The notes under the pieces: generated by a model
Told to the model about the DNA's origin: nothing
Databases searched by the model: none
The model's input: only the letters and a program-made list of their open reading frames with translations
Program-made: the position numbers and the translations under genes
From: Rubrivivax sp.
Lineage (GTDB): Bacteria; Pseudomonadota; Gammaproteobacteria; Burkholderiales; Burkholderiaceae_C
Direction of reading: 5' to 3'
Assembly (NCBI GenBank): GCA_016719535.1
Contig: JADJYX010000010.1
Location: 1-16,067 of the forward strand
Length of the DNA: 16,067 nt
In this document: positions 1-8,882 of the stretch, piece after piece
How the letters are laid out: every line of letters starts with the position of its first letter
How positions within the stretch are numbered: the stretch's first letter is position 1

Positions 1-776
<776 letters not shown>

Positions 777-836
777 GTCGGCAAAGGCCGCCTGCCGCCC
801 ACCCTCCATCAAAGCGAAGACCTGAAAGCCCCTGCC

Positions 837-1799
837 ATGCGTCACTCCTTGAAAACAACCGCCCTGACATTGGCCCTGGCCGCCCTGCCATGGCTGTCGT
901 TCACCACTGCCGCGAGTGCCCAGCAGCCCGGTGCCACGATGGCGGGCCCGCCTGCTGCCGTGCAAGCCCGCCCAGAAGTGGGCCACCGTGCCGACCAGAC
1001 CATCTCGGCCGGTGGCGTGGACTCACCTACCGCGAACTGGGCCAGCACCATGGCGGCACGCCGGTGGTGCTGCTGGTGCACCTGGCCGCCGTGCTGGACA
1101 ACTGGGATCCGCGGATCGTGGACGGTCTGGCGGCCAAGCATCACGTGATCGCCTTCAACAACCGCGGCATCGGTGCGTCCAGCGGGTCGCCGTCGAGTTC
1201 GATGGAGCAGATGGCCAACGACGCCATCACCTTCATCAAGGCCAAGGGCCTGACGCAGGTGGACCTGTTCGGCTTCTCGATGGGCGGGATGGTTGCCCAG
1301 GAAGTCGTGCTGAAGGAACCGAAACTCGTGCGCAAGATGATCCTCACGGGCACCGGGCCTGCCGGTGGCGAAGGCATCAGCACCGTGGCCGGCGTGACCT
1401 TCTACGACATACTTCGCGGCTTCTTCACCGGGCAGGACCCGAAGCAGTTCCTGTTCTTCCCGAACGCCTGATGGCATCTCAGCTGGCAAGGCGTTCCTGG
1501 CGCTACATCAGGGAACGGACGCAGAACCGTGACGGAGATCACCGTGGGCGCGTTGTTCGCCCAGCTCGAAGCCCTGCGCACCTGGGGTCCGAAGACACCA
1601 GCGGACCTCTCGGTCGTCAGGCATCCCGTGCTGGTGGCCAACGGCGATGCCGACCGCATGGTGCCGACGACGAACACCCACGACCTGGCGCGGCGCCTGC
1701 CCAACAGCACGCTGATCATCTACCCCGACGCCGGCCCGCGCGATCTTCCAGTTCCACGCCGACTTCATGCCCAAGGCGCTCGAGTTCCTGGCGCGATAG
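837..1799 (+). pseudogene. Exported alpha/beta-fold hydrolase, frameshifted
   Basis: Alpha/beta hydrolase superfamily protein (esterase, lipase or C-C hydrolase type; substrate unknown). The ATG at 837 opens a typical Sec signal peptide: K6, a hydrophobic core around residues 9-22, and an ASA|QQ cleavage site after residue 28. After a frame change near 1010 the core domain reads GLTYRELGQ, then VIAFNNRGIGASSG (the strand/turn before the nucleophile), then VDLFGFSMGGMVAQE, the nucleophile elbow with the catalytic Ser. Further frame changes occur near 1470 and 1530. The acid-residue segment VLVANGDADRMVPTTN follows. The catalytic-His segment should read YPDAGHG but runs YPDAGPR because of a small deletion near 1732; the true C-terminus (FMPKALEFLAR) resumes in the third frame and stops at 1797-1799. 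About 320 codons in total, normal for the family. It is paralogous to the next gene. Whether it is a real pseudogene or carries sequencing errors cannot be decided here. Confidence 0.82.
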
Positions 1800-1822
1800 C
1801 GCCATCGAAGGAAGGACACGTC

Positions 1823-2663
1823 ATGACCGACACCCACCGCACCGCCCCCACCCGCTTCGTCGAAGTCGACGGCGACCGATTGGCCTATCGCCGCTGGGGC
1901 AACAGCACAACCGATCAGCCGCCCTTGTTCTTCCTGCAGCACTTCCGCGGCGGCATGGACCACTGGGACCCGCTGATGACGGATGGCTTGGCTGCCGGGC
2001 GCGAGGTGATCCTGTACAACGGCCGCGGTGTCGCATCGTCTTCCGGCAGCCGCGCACGCGCATCGGGCACATGGCCGACGACGCGGCGGCGGTGATCCGC
2101 GCACTGGGTCTTCGCAAGGTCGACGTGCTCGGCTTCTCGCTCGGCGGCTATCAGGCGCAGGACCTGACGCGACGCCACCCGGACCTGGTTCGCAAGCTGA
2201 TGCTGCTGGGGCACCGGCCCGCGCGGCGGCAACCCGGATTCCGACCCGGCGTGGAACGGGCACCGCGGCCCGGTTCCGACGGTGGACGACTTCCTGTTCT
2301 GTTCTTCGGCCGCTCTGAAGCGGCGCAGCAGGCCGGGCGCGACTTCTGGCAACGGCGGCATCAGCGGGTGGACCAGGATCCGCCGAGTTCACCGAGGTGA
2401 TGCAGGCGCAGATCGAGTCGAACCTGTACTACCTGCCGAAGCTGGACCTGAAGGATCCGTTCGCTCATCTTCGCGAGATCCAGCAACCGACCTTCATCCT
2501 GAACGGCGTCAACGACGTGATGATCCCGACCATCAACTCCTGGCACATGGCGCAGAACATCCCGCATGCGCAGCTGTTCGTCGGCTACCCAGATGCCGGA
2601 CACGGCGCGGCTTCAGAGCCCAGGCGCTTCCTGAAGTACGCGATCCAGTTTCTCGGCGAATGA
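1823..2663 (+). pseudogene. Alpha/beta-fold hydrolase (second, cytoplasmic paralogue), frameshifted
   Basis: Second alpha/beta hydrolase, related to the upstream one but without a signal peptide. ATG at 1823 is preceded by a purine-rich ribosome-binding site (GAAGGA, about 1808-1816). It lies 23 bases after the stop of the first hydrolase, so the two are likely co-transcribed. The frame-2 start reads FVEVDGDRLAYRRWGN and VILYNGRGVASSSG. After a shift near 2045 comes GHMADDAAAVIRALG and the nucleophile elbow VDVLGFSLGGYQAQD. More shifts near 2210, 2300 and 2390 lead to PTFILNGVNDVMIPTINS (acid residue) and LFVGYPDAGHGA, where the catalytic His is present. The stop is TGA 2661-2663. The Ser and His are visible and the acid is likely. 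Reconstructed length is about 280 residues, a normal size. The native substrate cannot be told from sequence; the tandem pairing suggests related ester or lactone substrates (inference). Confidence 0.82.
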
Positions 2664-3036
2664 TGGCCATGCTGAGGTTCAAGCTCCTGCTCGGCTGCTG
2701 CCCCAGCTGCTGCAACGGGCCATCAACACCAAGCCCGACTGCGCGCGCTATGTGGCCGGGAAGAACCTGGAATTCCAGATTCAGACACTCGACAAGGTCG
2801 GGCGTCACTTCCGCATCCAGGACGGCCGGGTGAGATCCTTTGCCGGCCTGACCGCGACGCCGAAGTTCGCGTTGACCTTCAGGAATGCGGACAGGGGCTT
2901 CAAGATCCTGTCTGCCCAGGACGGCAAGGAGGCCTTCCTGGCAGCCCTGCACGACGAGGACCTGTTCCTCAGCGGCGACTTCGTCGAGGTGCTGTGGTTT
3001 CAGGGATTCACGGCGTACCTGCAACCCGGCAAATGA
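2660..3036 (+). pseudogene. SCP2-like sterol/lipid-binding domain protein, frameshifted near the start
   Basis: Small protein of about 125 residues. The start ATG at 2660 (or 2663, both in the same frame) overlaps the stop of the preceding hydrolase in an ATGATGA arrangement, indicating translational coupling. It begins MMAMLRFKLLL in one frame, then shifts near 2690 into the frame reading LLQRAINTKPDCARYVAGKN, LEFQIQTLDKVGRHFRIQDG, FALTFRNADRGFKIL and DEDLFLSGDFVEVLWFQGF, stopping at 3034-3036. The alternating strand pattern and the FALTFRN...G..DLFLSGD layout resemble the SCP2 sterol-transfer fold, which binds hydrophobic acyl or sterol ligands. The fold call is from pattern memory only, so moderate. 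Its coupling to a hydrolase would suit delivery of a lipophilic substrate, which is inference. Confidence 0.55.
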
Positions 3037-3084
3037 GCCTTGACCGCCGATGGCCTGGCGAACCTGCTGACTGCCAGACTTGGA

Positions 3085-3483
3085 TCAAGCCTTCGCGACG
3101 CTGAGCAAGGTCTCACCGGTAGCGACCAACTTTTTCTGACTCCGGCCGAGACCGCGAAGAGCTCGCAGGCCGTGAAGACCTGGGTCCTTCCCGCGCGAAC
3201 GACCCTGGCTCTTGCGATGAAGCGCTCGCCCTGGGCCGGCCGCAGGCAGTTCACCGAGAAGTGCGCCGCCAGCACGCCAGGGCCCGCCACCGTCACGGCC
3301 GCAAAGCCGCAGGCGGTGTCGATGAGGGCCCCGATCAGGCCGGCGTGCAGGAAGCCGCTGATTCGAAGTCGGCACGCCAGGGCATCACGAGTTCGACCTG
3401 CCCCGCCGATGCCGACTTCAGCTCCAGGCCGCACCAGCGGTTGAACGCGGCCGACTGGTTGATGGCAGCAAGCTGGGGTGCAT
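3085..3483 (-). pseudogene. PaaI-family hotdog thioesterase, frameshifted
   Basis: Acyl-CoA thioesterase of the PaaI / hotdog-fold type, hydrolysing acyl- or aryl-CoA thioesters in the cytoplasm. In successive frames it reads AINQSAAFNRWCGLELKSAS, GQVELVMPWRADFE, then GFLHAGLIGALIDTACGFAA (the HxGxxxxxxD-type active-site helix), FSVNCLRPAQGERFIARARV and KKLVATGETLLSVAKA, stop TGA at 3087-3085. Frame changes lie near 3466, 3360 and 3140. A strong Shine-Dalgarno AAGGAGG (plus-strand CCTCCTT 3508-3514) sits directly after the MATE stop. The candidate start is the ATG at 3483, giving MHPSLL before the first frame change. About 133 residues, normal for the family. It is the last gene of the TetR-MATE-thioesterase set on this strand. 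Confidence 0.75.
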
Positions 3484-3516
3484 GTCTTGCAGGCCTGTCG
3501 TGGCGAGCCTCCTTGA

Positions 3517-4909
3517 TCAACGGGTCGTCGGCTGTCCCTCGGGGCCCCACCGCGTGACCCGGACGGCAAGCGCTGCGGCCAGCCCGAACACCGCCATGCC
3601 CAGCGCGACGAGTGCGAAGACGGCCCAGGGCTCGGCCGATGTCTAGCAGCACCCAGCCGCCGATCGCCACGACCCCCAGCCGCAAGGTGCCGGCCAGCAC
3701 CAGGCCACCGACCTTGCCCGCGCCCAGCGCCGAGAAGTACAGGCTCAGGCCCAGCCCGAACAAGCCGTAGACCGGTCCGGCCCAGCCGAAGTAGAGCCCG
3801 GCCGAGGCCTGGACGGCGGGGACGCGCGTGAACAGGTCCACCCACAGGCCCGGTGCGACGGCCACCACCGCGCCCAGCAGGCCCAGCGTGGCCGTGGCCA
3901 GCAGCGCCGCGATCCAGGCCACGCGTTTGGCGCGGGCCACCATGCCGGCACCGATGGCCATGCCCACCAGCGGCACCGGAAGCCACGCCGATGGCAAAGC
4001 TGATCGGCACCAGCAGAAATTCGAGCCGCGCGCCGATGCCGTAGCCGGCCAATGCCGTGGCACCGAACTCCGCCACCAGCCGCGTCAGGATGAGCACGGT
4101 CGCCACCGTCTGCAGCGGCGAGATGCAGGCCAGTGCCCCCACTTTGAGGATGTCGGCCAGCAGGTTCCGCTGCAGCGGCGTGGCACGGATCTTCAGACTG
4201 AGCCTGGACCGGCCGCTGCGCAGGTACCCGAACAGGAAGGCGGCACCCGCACTGAAGGCGATGACCTGCCCCGCAGCCACGCCGGGCATGCCGAGCCGGG
4301 GCAACGGCCCCCAGCCCAGACCCAGCGCGCCGCCGATGACCACCTGTGCCAGCGAGACGAGCAGGAAGGTCGCCGAGGGCACCAGCATGTTGCCCGCGCC
4401 GCGCAGCACCGACGCGAAGGTGTTCATCAACCAGACGCCCAGAGCCGCAGAAGGCCACGCTGGAGAAGGCGATGGCCTGGTCCAGCGCCTCGCCGCGACC
4501 ACCGAGGCCGGCATAGATCGCCGGCCCCAGGCCAGCATCAGCAGACCGTTGACCCCGCCGGCGGCTAGGCCGATCCACAGCGCATGCACCGCCAGTGCGT
4601 TGGCACGCTCAGGCGCACCGGCACCCAGCGCACGGCTGACTGCAGCGGCCACGCCACCGCCCATCGCGCCGCCGGACAGCATCATCTGCAGCATGACCAT
4701 CGGGAACACCAGGGCCATGCCGGCCAGCGATGGCACCCCGAAACTGCCGACATAGGCCGTCTCGGCCACGGTGGCCAGCGCCGTGGCCAGCATCGCCACC
4801 ATGTTGGGCAGCGCAAAGCGCAGCAGCGCCGGCAGGATCGGCGCCGTCAGCAGCGATGGCGCAGGGGCCTGGGGCGGCAGTGGCGGCGGGGCACAGCCGT
4901 GGCCGTCAT
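3517..4909 (-). pseudogene. MATE-family multidrug/toxin efflux transporter, frameshifted
   Basis: Inner-membrane exporter of the MATE (MOP) superfamily, which extrudes drugs or toxic metabolites in exchange for Na+ or H+. Long hydrophobic helices follow each other across frames: VAETAYVGSFGVPSLAG, GGAMGGGVAAAVSRALGAG (the conserved N-half loop), ASVLRGAGNMLVPSATFLL, TPLQRNLLADILKVGALACI, TALAGYGIGARLEFLLVPI and WVLLDIG. The last helix, FALVALGMAVFGLAAALAV, ends at TGA 3519-3517. Reconstructed length is about 460 residues with roughly twelve helices, standard for MATE. Frame changes lie near 4880, 4530, 4440, 3980 and 3640. The start is probably the ATG at 4909 (MTATAVP). A second ATG at 4959 overlaps the TetR stop (TGATG), so translational coupling to tetR is also possible. 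It is probably regulated by the adjacent TetR protein. Confidence 0.82.
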
Positions 4910-4958
4910 GCGCGGTCTGCCTGCAACTGCCTGTGCTGTGGATGGCGTTGGCGCGTCA

Positions 4959-5537
4959 TCAGGCCGGTCCGTCCTGGTTCAGCGCCAGCAGGCGGTCGCG
5001 CACCGACTTCAGCAGCGCGTCGGACTTCTTCGGGTCGGTCTGCACCCGTGCCAGCAGCACGGCGCCGACCATCGCGCTCACCGCCAGCATCGCATCGCCT
5101 TCGTCCTGGCTGTCCATCGACTGCGCAAGCTGGCCGACGAAATCGTCGATGAAAGCCGACATCACGGCCCGTGACGCTTCATCCGCTCGCGACACGTCCG
5201 AGGCCAGCGCCGCGATGGCGCAGCCGCTGGTGCGCGCATCCCGGTGCGCACGGCTGACGTAGCTGCGTATCCGCATTTCGTAGCTGCGCGGCGCGTCGCC
5301 GGGCTTCATGCTGGCGGTGGCCGACCTGGCCCCTTCGACCAATGCCCGCTCCAGCGCCTGCGCCAGCAGGTCGGAGCGCGAGGCGAAGTGGTTGTAGAAG
5401 CCGCCGTGCGTCAGGTCCACGCTGCGCATCAGCTTGCCGACGCTGACCGATTCGAGGCCGGCATCGCGCACCTGGTCGGCCGCCTGCCGCAGGATGCGCT
5501 CGCGGCTGTGCGCCTTCTCGGCTTGCGAATGTCCCAT
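4959..5537 (-). CDS. TetR/AcrR-family transcriptional regulator
   Basis: One-component repressor of 192 residues, intact, one of the few unbroken host-type genes here. The start ATG at 5537 (MGHSQAEKAHSRERILRQAA) is preferred over the upstream in-frame ATG at 5579 because the TetR fold begins here and the longer version would run through the operators. Residues 12-60 form the three-helix DNA-binding domain: helix 1 RERILRQAADQVRDAG, then SVGKLMRSVDLTHGGFYNHF with the classic G-x-x-Y-x-H-F recognition helix. The remainder is the ligand-binding and dimer domain, rich in Ala and Ser, ending LLALNQDGPA. The MATE gene follows directly with an overlapping ATG. The gene is divergent from the SDR gene, with two inverted repeats between them. 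It likely represses both directions and is released by a small substrate or product of the cluster (inference); the ligand is unknown. Confidence 0.93.
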   Translation of the reverse strand: MGHSQAEKAHSRERILRQAADQVRDAGLESVSVGKLMRSVDLTHGGFYNHFASRSDLLAQALERALVEGARSATASMKPGDAPRSYEMRIRSYVSRAHRDARTSGCAIAALASDVSRADEASRAVMSAFIDDFVGQLAQSMDSQDEGDAMLAVSAMVGAVLLARVQTDPKKSDALLKSVRDRLLALNQDGPA

Positions 5538-5553
5538 GGTGGTTTTCCGTGTG

Positions 5554-5582
5554 TTGACCTTCTGAATGATGAGCATCATACT
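5554..5582 (+). promoter_or_regulatory. Candidate sigma70 promoter for the SDR gene
   Basis: TTGACC (5554-5559) and CATACT (5577-5582) are separated by 17 bases, a good sigma70-like pair pointing to the SDR gene whose ATG is at 5669. The -10 half overlaps the first 14-bp inverted repeat, so a bound repressor would block it. Found by eye; no transcript data. Confidence 0.45.
5566..5579. promoter_or_regulatory. Operator 1: perfect 14-bp inverted repeat
   Basis: ATGATG-AG-CATCAT, six-base arms in perfect inverted symmetry around a two-base centre. It lies in the tetR/SDR intergenic region and overlaps the -10 elements proposed for both directions. The likely ligand is the adjacent TetR protein. 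It shares the pattern ATGAYR-NN-YRTCAT with the second site. Confidence 0.6.
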
Positions 5583-5601
5583 CCCGCATGACAGTTGTCA
5601 T
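5575..5601 (-). promoter_or_regulatory. Candidate promoter for tetR-MATE-thioesterase
   Basis: On the minus strand ATGACA (complement of 5596-5601) is followed after 15 bases by TATGAT (complement of 5575-5580), a near-consensus -10. The spacing is short, so this is a weak call. Both hexamers lie inside the two inverted repeats, consistent with autorepression. Confidence 0.35.
5588..5601. promoter_or_regulatory. Operator 2: perfect 14-bp inverted repeat
   Basis: ATGACA-GT-TGTCAT, again six-base arms and a two-base centre, starting 22 bases after the first site (about two helical turns, so on the same DNA face). Two similar sites in phase suggest cooperative binding of two TetR dimers. The outer halves (ATGA/TCAT) are identical in both sites. 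Confidence 0.6.
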
Positions 5602-5668
5602 CTTGAAAATGCGCGGCTGTTGCCTCAACCACCGGCGCCGACGTGCCGCAACCGTGAACAAGCGAACC

Positions 5669-6308
5669 ATGTCCGACCGAAGAGCCATCCTCGTCATCGG
5701 TGCCGGCGACGCCACCGGTGGCGCCATCGCTCGCCGCTTCGCGCGCGAGGGCTACATCGCCTGCGTCACCCGGCGAACGGCCGACAGACTGCAGCCGCTG
5801 GTCGAGCAGATCCGCGCCGACGGCGACGAGGCGCATGCGTTCGGCAGCGACGCCCGCCAGGAGGACGCGATGGTCTCGCTGGTGGAGACCATCGAGCGCG
5901 ACATCGCGCCCATCGACGTGGCGGTGTTCAACATCGGCGCCAACGTGCGCTTCGGCATCACCGAGACCACCGCCCGCGTCTACCAGAAGGTGTGGGAGAT
6001 GGCCTGCTTCGGCGGCTTCCTGATGGGACGCGAAACGGCCAAGGTGATGCTGCCGCGAGGGCGCAGCACCATCATCTTCACCGCCGGCCACCGCCAGTGT
6101 GCGGGCGCGCGGGGGGGCCTTCTCCGGCCGCCGAGCAGGCGCCAAGCGCGCGCACGGGCCCAGAGCATGGCGCGCGAGCGGTGGCCGAAAAATACCACGT
6201 CGCCCACACCATCATCCGGGGCGGCGCGACGACACCGAGGGATCCGCAGCAACCTCCCCGAGCGCTACGCGGGCGGGGGAGGGACGGGAGGGCACCCTCG
6301 GCCCCGGC
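5669..6308 (+). pseudogene. SDR-family NAD(P)-dependent oxidoreductase, 5' part, interrupted by IS21-type element
   Basis: Short-chain dehydrogenase/reductase with a Rossmann fold. ATG at 5669 begins MSDRRAILVIGAGDATGGAI; the glycine-rich GAGDATGG binds NAD(P). It continues in one frame to VAVFNIGANVRFGITETTA (the NxGA-type strand), VWEMACFGGFLMGRETAKV and RSTIIFT near 6082. Then the frame changes: RARGGAFSG and AGAK in frame 3, AQSMARERWPKN in frame 2, YHVAHTIIRGG in frame 1. No YxxxK with Tyr is seen, only an A-G-A-K segment; related atypical SDRs also vary there. The last recognisable residues are EGTLGPG, directly before the IS21 left end at 6309. A C-terminal match resumes at 9240. The gene is divergent from tetR and probably regulated by it. 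It is broken by insertion regardless of the frameshifts. Confidence 0.8.
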
Positions 6309-6396
6309 TGCGTATTTCGGAGGAGCGTGACCGTCCGTTTCGGCATCGTGACCGCCGAATTCGGGAGCGTGACCGAGCATTTCGGTGACGTGACCG
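6309..6396 (+). repeat. IS21 left end with four phased transposase-binding repeats
   Basis: GTGACCG occurs at 6327, 6348, 6369 and 6390, exactly 21 bases apart, each preceded by a degenerate TTTCGG/TTCGG core. IS21 elements are known to carry multiple repeats at their ends that bind the IstA transposase. A small CCGCC-TAAA-GGCGG hairpin follows near 6413-6426, before istA. Confidence 0.8.
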
Positions 6397-6511
6397 ACGC
6401 ACGGTTGGTCGCCGCCTAAAGGCGGTCGCGGGCCTGTCAAGGGCTCAGTGCTGGTGTTGCGTATGAACCACCGCGACGGCATAGCGTCACGGCCTTTTGG
6501 CCGGAGCGCCG

Positions 6512-8038
6512 ATGCCGCAGCAACGACTGGACATACGCATGATCAAGGACATCCTCAGACTCAAGTACAGCGCCGCGCTCTCGCATGAGGCCATCGCGCG
6601 CAGCCTCGGCATTTCTAAGGGCGTCGTCGCCAAGTACCTTGGCCTGGCTGGCGCCGCCGGCCTGGACTGGGCCGCTGTGGCCGAACTCGACGAGGCCGGG
6701 CTTGAGCGCCGGCTGCTCGGGCGCAGCGCCGCCGAGGCGGCGGTGGTCGAGCCCGACTTCGCCCGCGTGCACATCGAACTGCGCCGTAAGGGCGTCACGC
6801 TGATGCTGCTGTGGCAGGAGTACCGCGCCGCCCATGAGGGCCAGCGCACCTGGGCCTACACGCAGTTCTGCGAGCACTACAAGGCCTTCGCCAAGACCCT
6901 CAAGCGCTCGATGCGCCAGCACCGCCGCGCTGGCGAGAAGCTGTTCATCGACTACGCCGGCGCGACCCTGGCGCTGACCGACGGCTCCCGCGCTCAGGTC
7001 TTCGTCGCCGCGATGGGTGCGTCCAGCTACACCTTCGCCTGCGCCACCGCCGACCAGAGCATGCGCTCGTGGCTCGGCGCCATGGCGCGGGCGCTGAGCT
7101 TCTACGGCGGCGTGCCGCAGCTGATCGTGCCCGACAACCCGCGCTCGCTCGTCTGCGACGCCTGCCGCTATGAGCCCAAGCTCAACGAGACCGTGCGCGA
7201 CTTCGCCCGCCACTACGCCGTCTCGATACTCCCTGCGCGCCCATATTCGCCCAAGGACAAGGCCACCGCAGAGTCCGCGGTGCAAGTCGTCACCCGCTGG
7301 ATCCTGGCGCGGCTGCGGCACACGGTGCTGGCCGACGTACACGCCGCCGACGCTGCGATCTCGGCGCTGCTGGCGTCGCTGAACCAGCGGCCCTTCCAGA
7401 AGCTCGACGGCTGCCGCGCCAGCCTGTTCGTCGCGCTGGACGGACCGGCCTTGACGCCGCTGCCAGCGCAGCCCTGGCAGTGGGCCACCTTCAAGACCGT
7501 CAAGGCGCACATCGACTACCACGTCGAGGTCGAATTCCATCGCTACAGCGTGCCGCATCCCTTGGTGGGACTGGAGCTGGAGGCACGCGTCACCGACGCC
7601 TTGGTGGAGGTGCTGCACCGCGGCCAACGCGTGGCATGCCACGCCCGCAGCAGCCGCCGCGGCGGCTTCACCACGGTGGACGCGCACATGCCCGCGGCGC
7701 ATCGGGCGCACAAGCAGTGGACGCCCGAGCGGCTGATCCACTGGGGCACCGGCATCGGCCCGAACACGGGCCAGTTCGTTGCCCAGCTGCTGCAGCGCTT
7801 CAAGCACCCCGAGCACGGCTACCGCAGCTGCCTGGGCCTGCTCAGCCAGGCCAAGCACTACGGCCCGGTGCGGCTGGAGGCGGCCTGCACGCTGGCCCTG
7901 GAGCTGCGCGCCGGGCACTACCGCCATGTGCGCGACATCCTGGCCAATGGACGCGACCTCGTCCCCCGCAGCGAGCCCGCGCCCGAGTGGGTGGCCCCTG
8001 TGCACGACAACGTGCGCGGGGCGGCGAATTACCACTGA
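6512..8038 (+). CDS. istA: IS21-family transposase IstA
   Basis: DDE transposase of 508 residues, uninterrupted, typical length for IstA. ATG at 6512 follows GGAG (6503-6506) by five bases; the in-frame TTG at 6497 is less likely. The N-terminus (IRMIKDILRLKYSAALSHEA, then IARSLGISKGVVAKYL) is the helix-turn-helix that binds the terminal repeats. The catalytic core shows FIDYAG (D147), LIVPDN (D208) and SPKDKATAESAV (E254), the expected D-D-E triad. The C-terminal part includes HRYSVPHPLVG and RSSRRGGFTT, usual for the IstA beta-barrel region. It acts with IstB, which starts 62 bases downstream. Unlike most genes in this window it carries no frame disruption, so the element may be recently acquired or multi-copy. 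Confidence 0.96.
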   Translation: MPQQRLDIRMIKDILRLKYSAALSHEAIARSLGISKGVVAKYLGLAGAAGLDWAAVAELDEAGLERRLLGRSAAEAAVVEPDFARVHIELRRKGVTLMLLWQEYRAAHEGQRTWAYTQFCEHYKAFAKTLKRSMRQHRRAGEKLFIDYAGATLALTDGSRAQVFVAAMGASSYTFACATADQSMRSWLGAMARALSFYGGVPQLIVPDNPRSLVCDACRYEPKLNETVRDFARHYAVSILPARPYSPKDKATAESAVQVVTRWILARLRHTVLADVHAADAAISALLASLNQRPFQKLDGCRASLFVALDGPALTPLPAQPWQWATFKTVKAHIDYHVEVEFHRYSVPHPLVGLELEARVTDALVEVLHRGQRVACHARSSRRGGFTTVDAHMPAAHRAHKQWTPERLIHWGTGIGPNTGQFVAQLLQRFKHPEHGYRSCLGLLSQAKHYGPVRLEAACTLALELRAGHYRHVRDILANGRDLVPRSEPAPEWVAPVHDNVRGAANYH

Positions 8039-8099
8039 CACCACTGAGGGCGCCGGCACTGCCGACAGCACCGACCGCAACGAATTGAAGGATCTCACC

Positions 8100-8882
8100 A
8101 TGATGATGAACAACACCCTGGCGCAGCTGCGCGAGCTCAAGCTCGTGGGCATGGCCAGCGCCGTCGAAGAACAACTCTCCAGCACCGCCAGCACGACCTT
8201 GAGCTTCGAGGAGCGGCTGGCCTTGATGGTCGATCGAGAGGTGCACCAGCGCGCCGACAAGCGCCACGCGGCGCTGCTCAAGCGGGCGCGGCTGAAGTAC
8301 CCGCAGGCTTGCATCGAGGACGTGGACGGCCGCACCGGGCGCGGCTTCGAGCGGCCCGCATTGATGAGCCTGGCGCTGTCGCGCTGGGTCGAGGACGGCA
8401 CGGCAATCCTCATCACCGGGCCCACCGGTTCGGGCAAGTCGTGGCTGGCTTGCGCGCTGGCGCAATACGCCTGCCGGCGCGGGCAATCGGCGCTGTACCT
8501 GCGCGTGCCAAGGCTGGCCGAAGAGCTGCGCATCCTGCACGGCAACGGCGGCTTCACGCGCTGGCTGGCGGCGGTGGCGCGCACCAACGTGCTGCTGCTC
8601 GACGACTGGGCGCTGGCGGCCATGGACGGGCCCACCCGGGCCGACCTGATGGAGGTGATCGACGACCGTGCAGGCACGCGCGCCACCATCATCACCAGCC
8701 AACTGCCGGTGGAGCACTGGCATGCCTGGATCGGCGACGCGACCATTGCCGATGCCATCCTCGACCGGCTGCTCTCGCGCAGCCACCGTCTGGCGTTGAA
8801 GGGCAAGTCGCTGCGCACGCAAAGGCCCGGGGCTGCCACGGCCAACGCCGGCGGCAGCGCCACTACCGACGCGGCGCACTGA
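8100..8882 (+). CDS. istB: IS21-family helper ATPase IstB
   Basis: AAA+ ATPase of 260 residues that assists IstA in target choice and strand transfer. ATG at 8100 (MMMNNTLAQLRELKLVGMAS) follows AAGGA by eight bases. The N-terminal helical domain FEERLALMVDREVHQRADKR is typical. Walker A GPTGSGKS is at residues 107-114 and Walker B VLLLDDW near 164-170. A sensor segment TIITSQLPVEHWHAW follows, then AIADAILDRLLSRSHRLALK-type C-terminal motifs (here TIADAILDRLLSRSHRLALK). The final 20 residues are Ala/Thr/Gly-rich and not conserved. Intact and normal length. Co-oriented with istA and probably co-transcribed. Confidence 0.96.
   Translation: MMMNNTLAQLRELKLVGMASAVEEQLSSTASTTLSFEERLALMVDREVHQRADKRHAALLKRARLKYPQACIEDVDGRTGRGFERPALMSLALSRWVEDGTAILITGPTGSGKSWLACALAQYACRRGQSALYLRVPRLAEELRILHGNGGFTRWLAAVARTNVLLLDDWALAAMDGPTRADLMEVIDDRAGTRATIITSQLPVEHWHAWIGDATIADAILDRLLSRSHRLALKGKSLRTQRPGAATANAGGSATTDAAH

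Noticed and set aside
842..1489. 215-codon minus-strand frame opposite the first hydrolase
   Set aside because: No recognisable motif, and the plus strand carries a clear signal peptide and the GFSMGG nucleophile elbow.
6300..6330. Target-site duplication of the IS21 element
   Set aside because: The flanks CCCCGGC and CCAACAG share no 4-8 base direct repeat at the chosen ends; not reported as a feature.
6437..8863. 808-codon open frame on the minus strand
   Set aside because: It lies exactly antisense to istA and istB; its low-complexity Arg/Ala/Gly composition and lack of any motif mark it as a GC-driven shadow.
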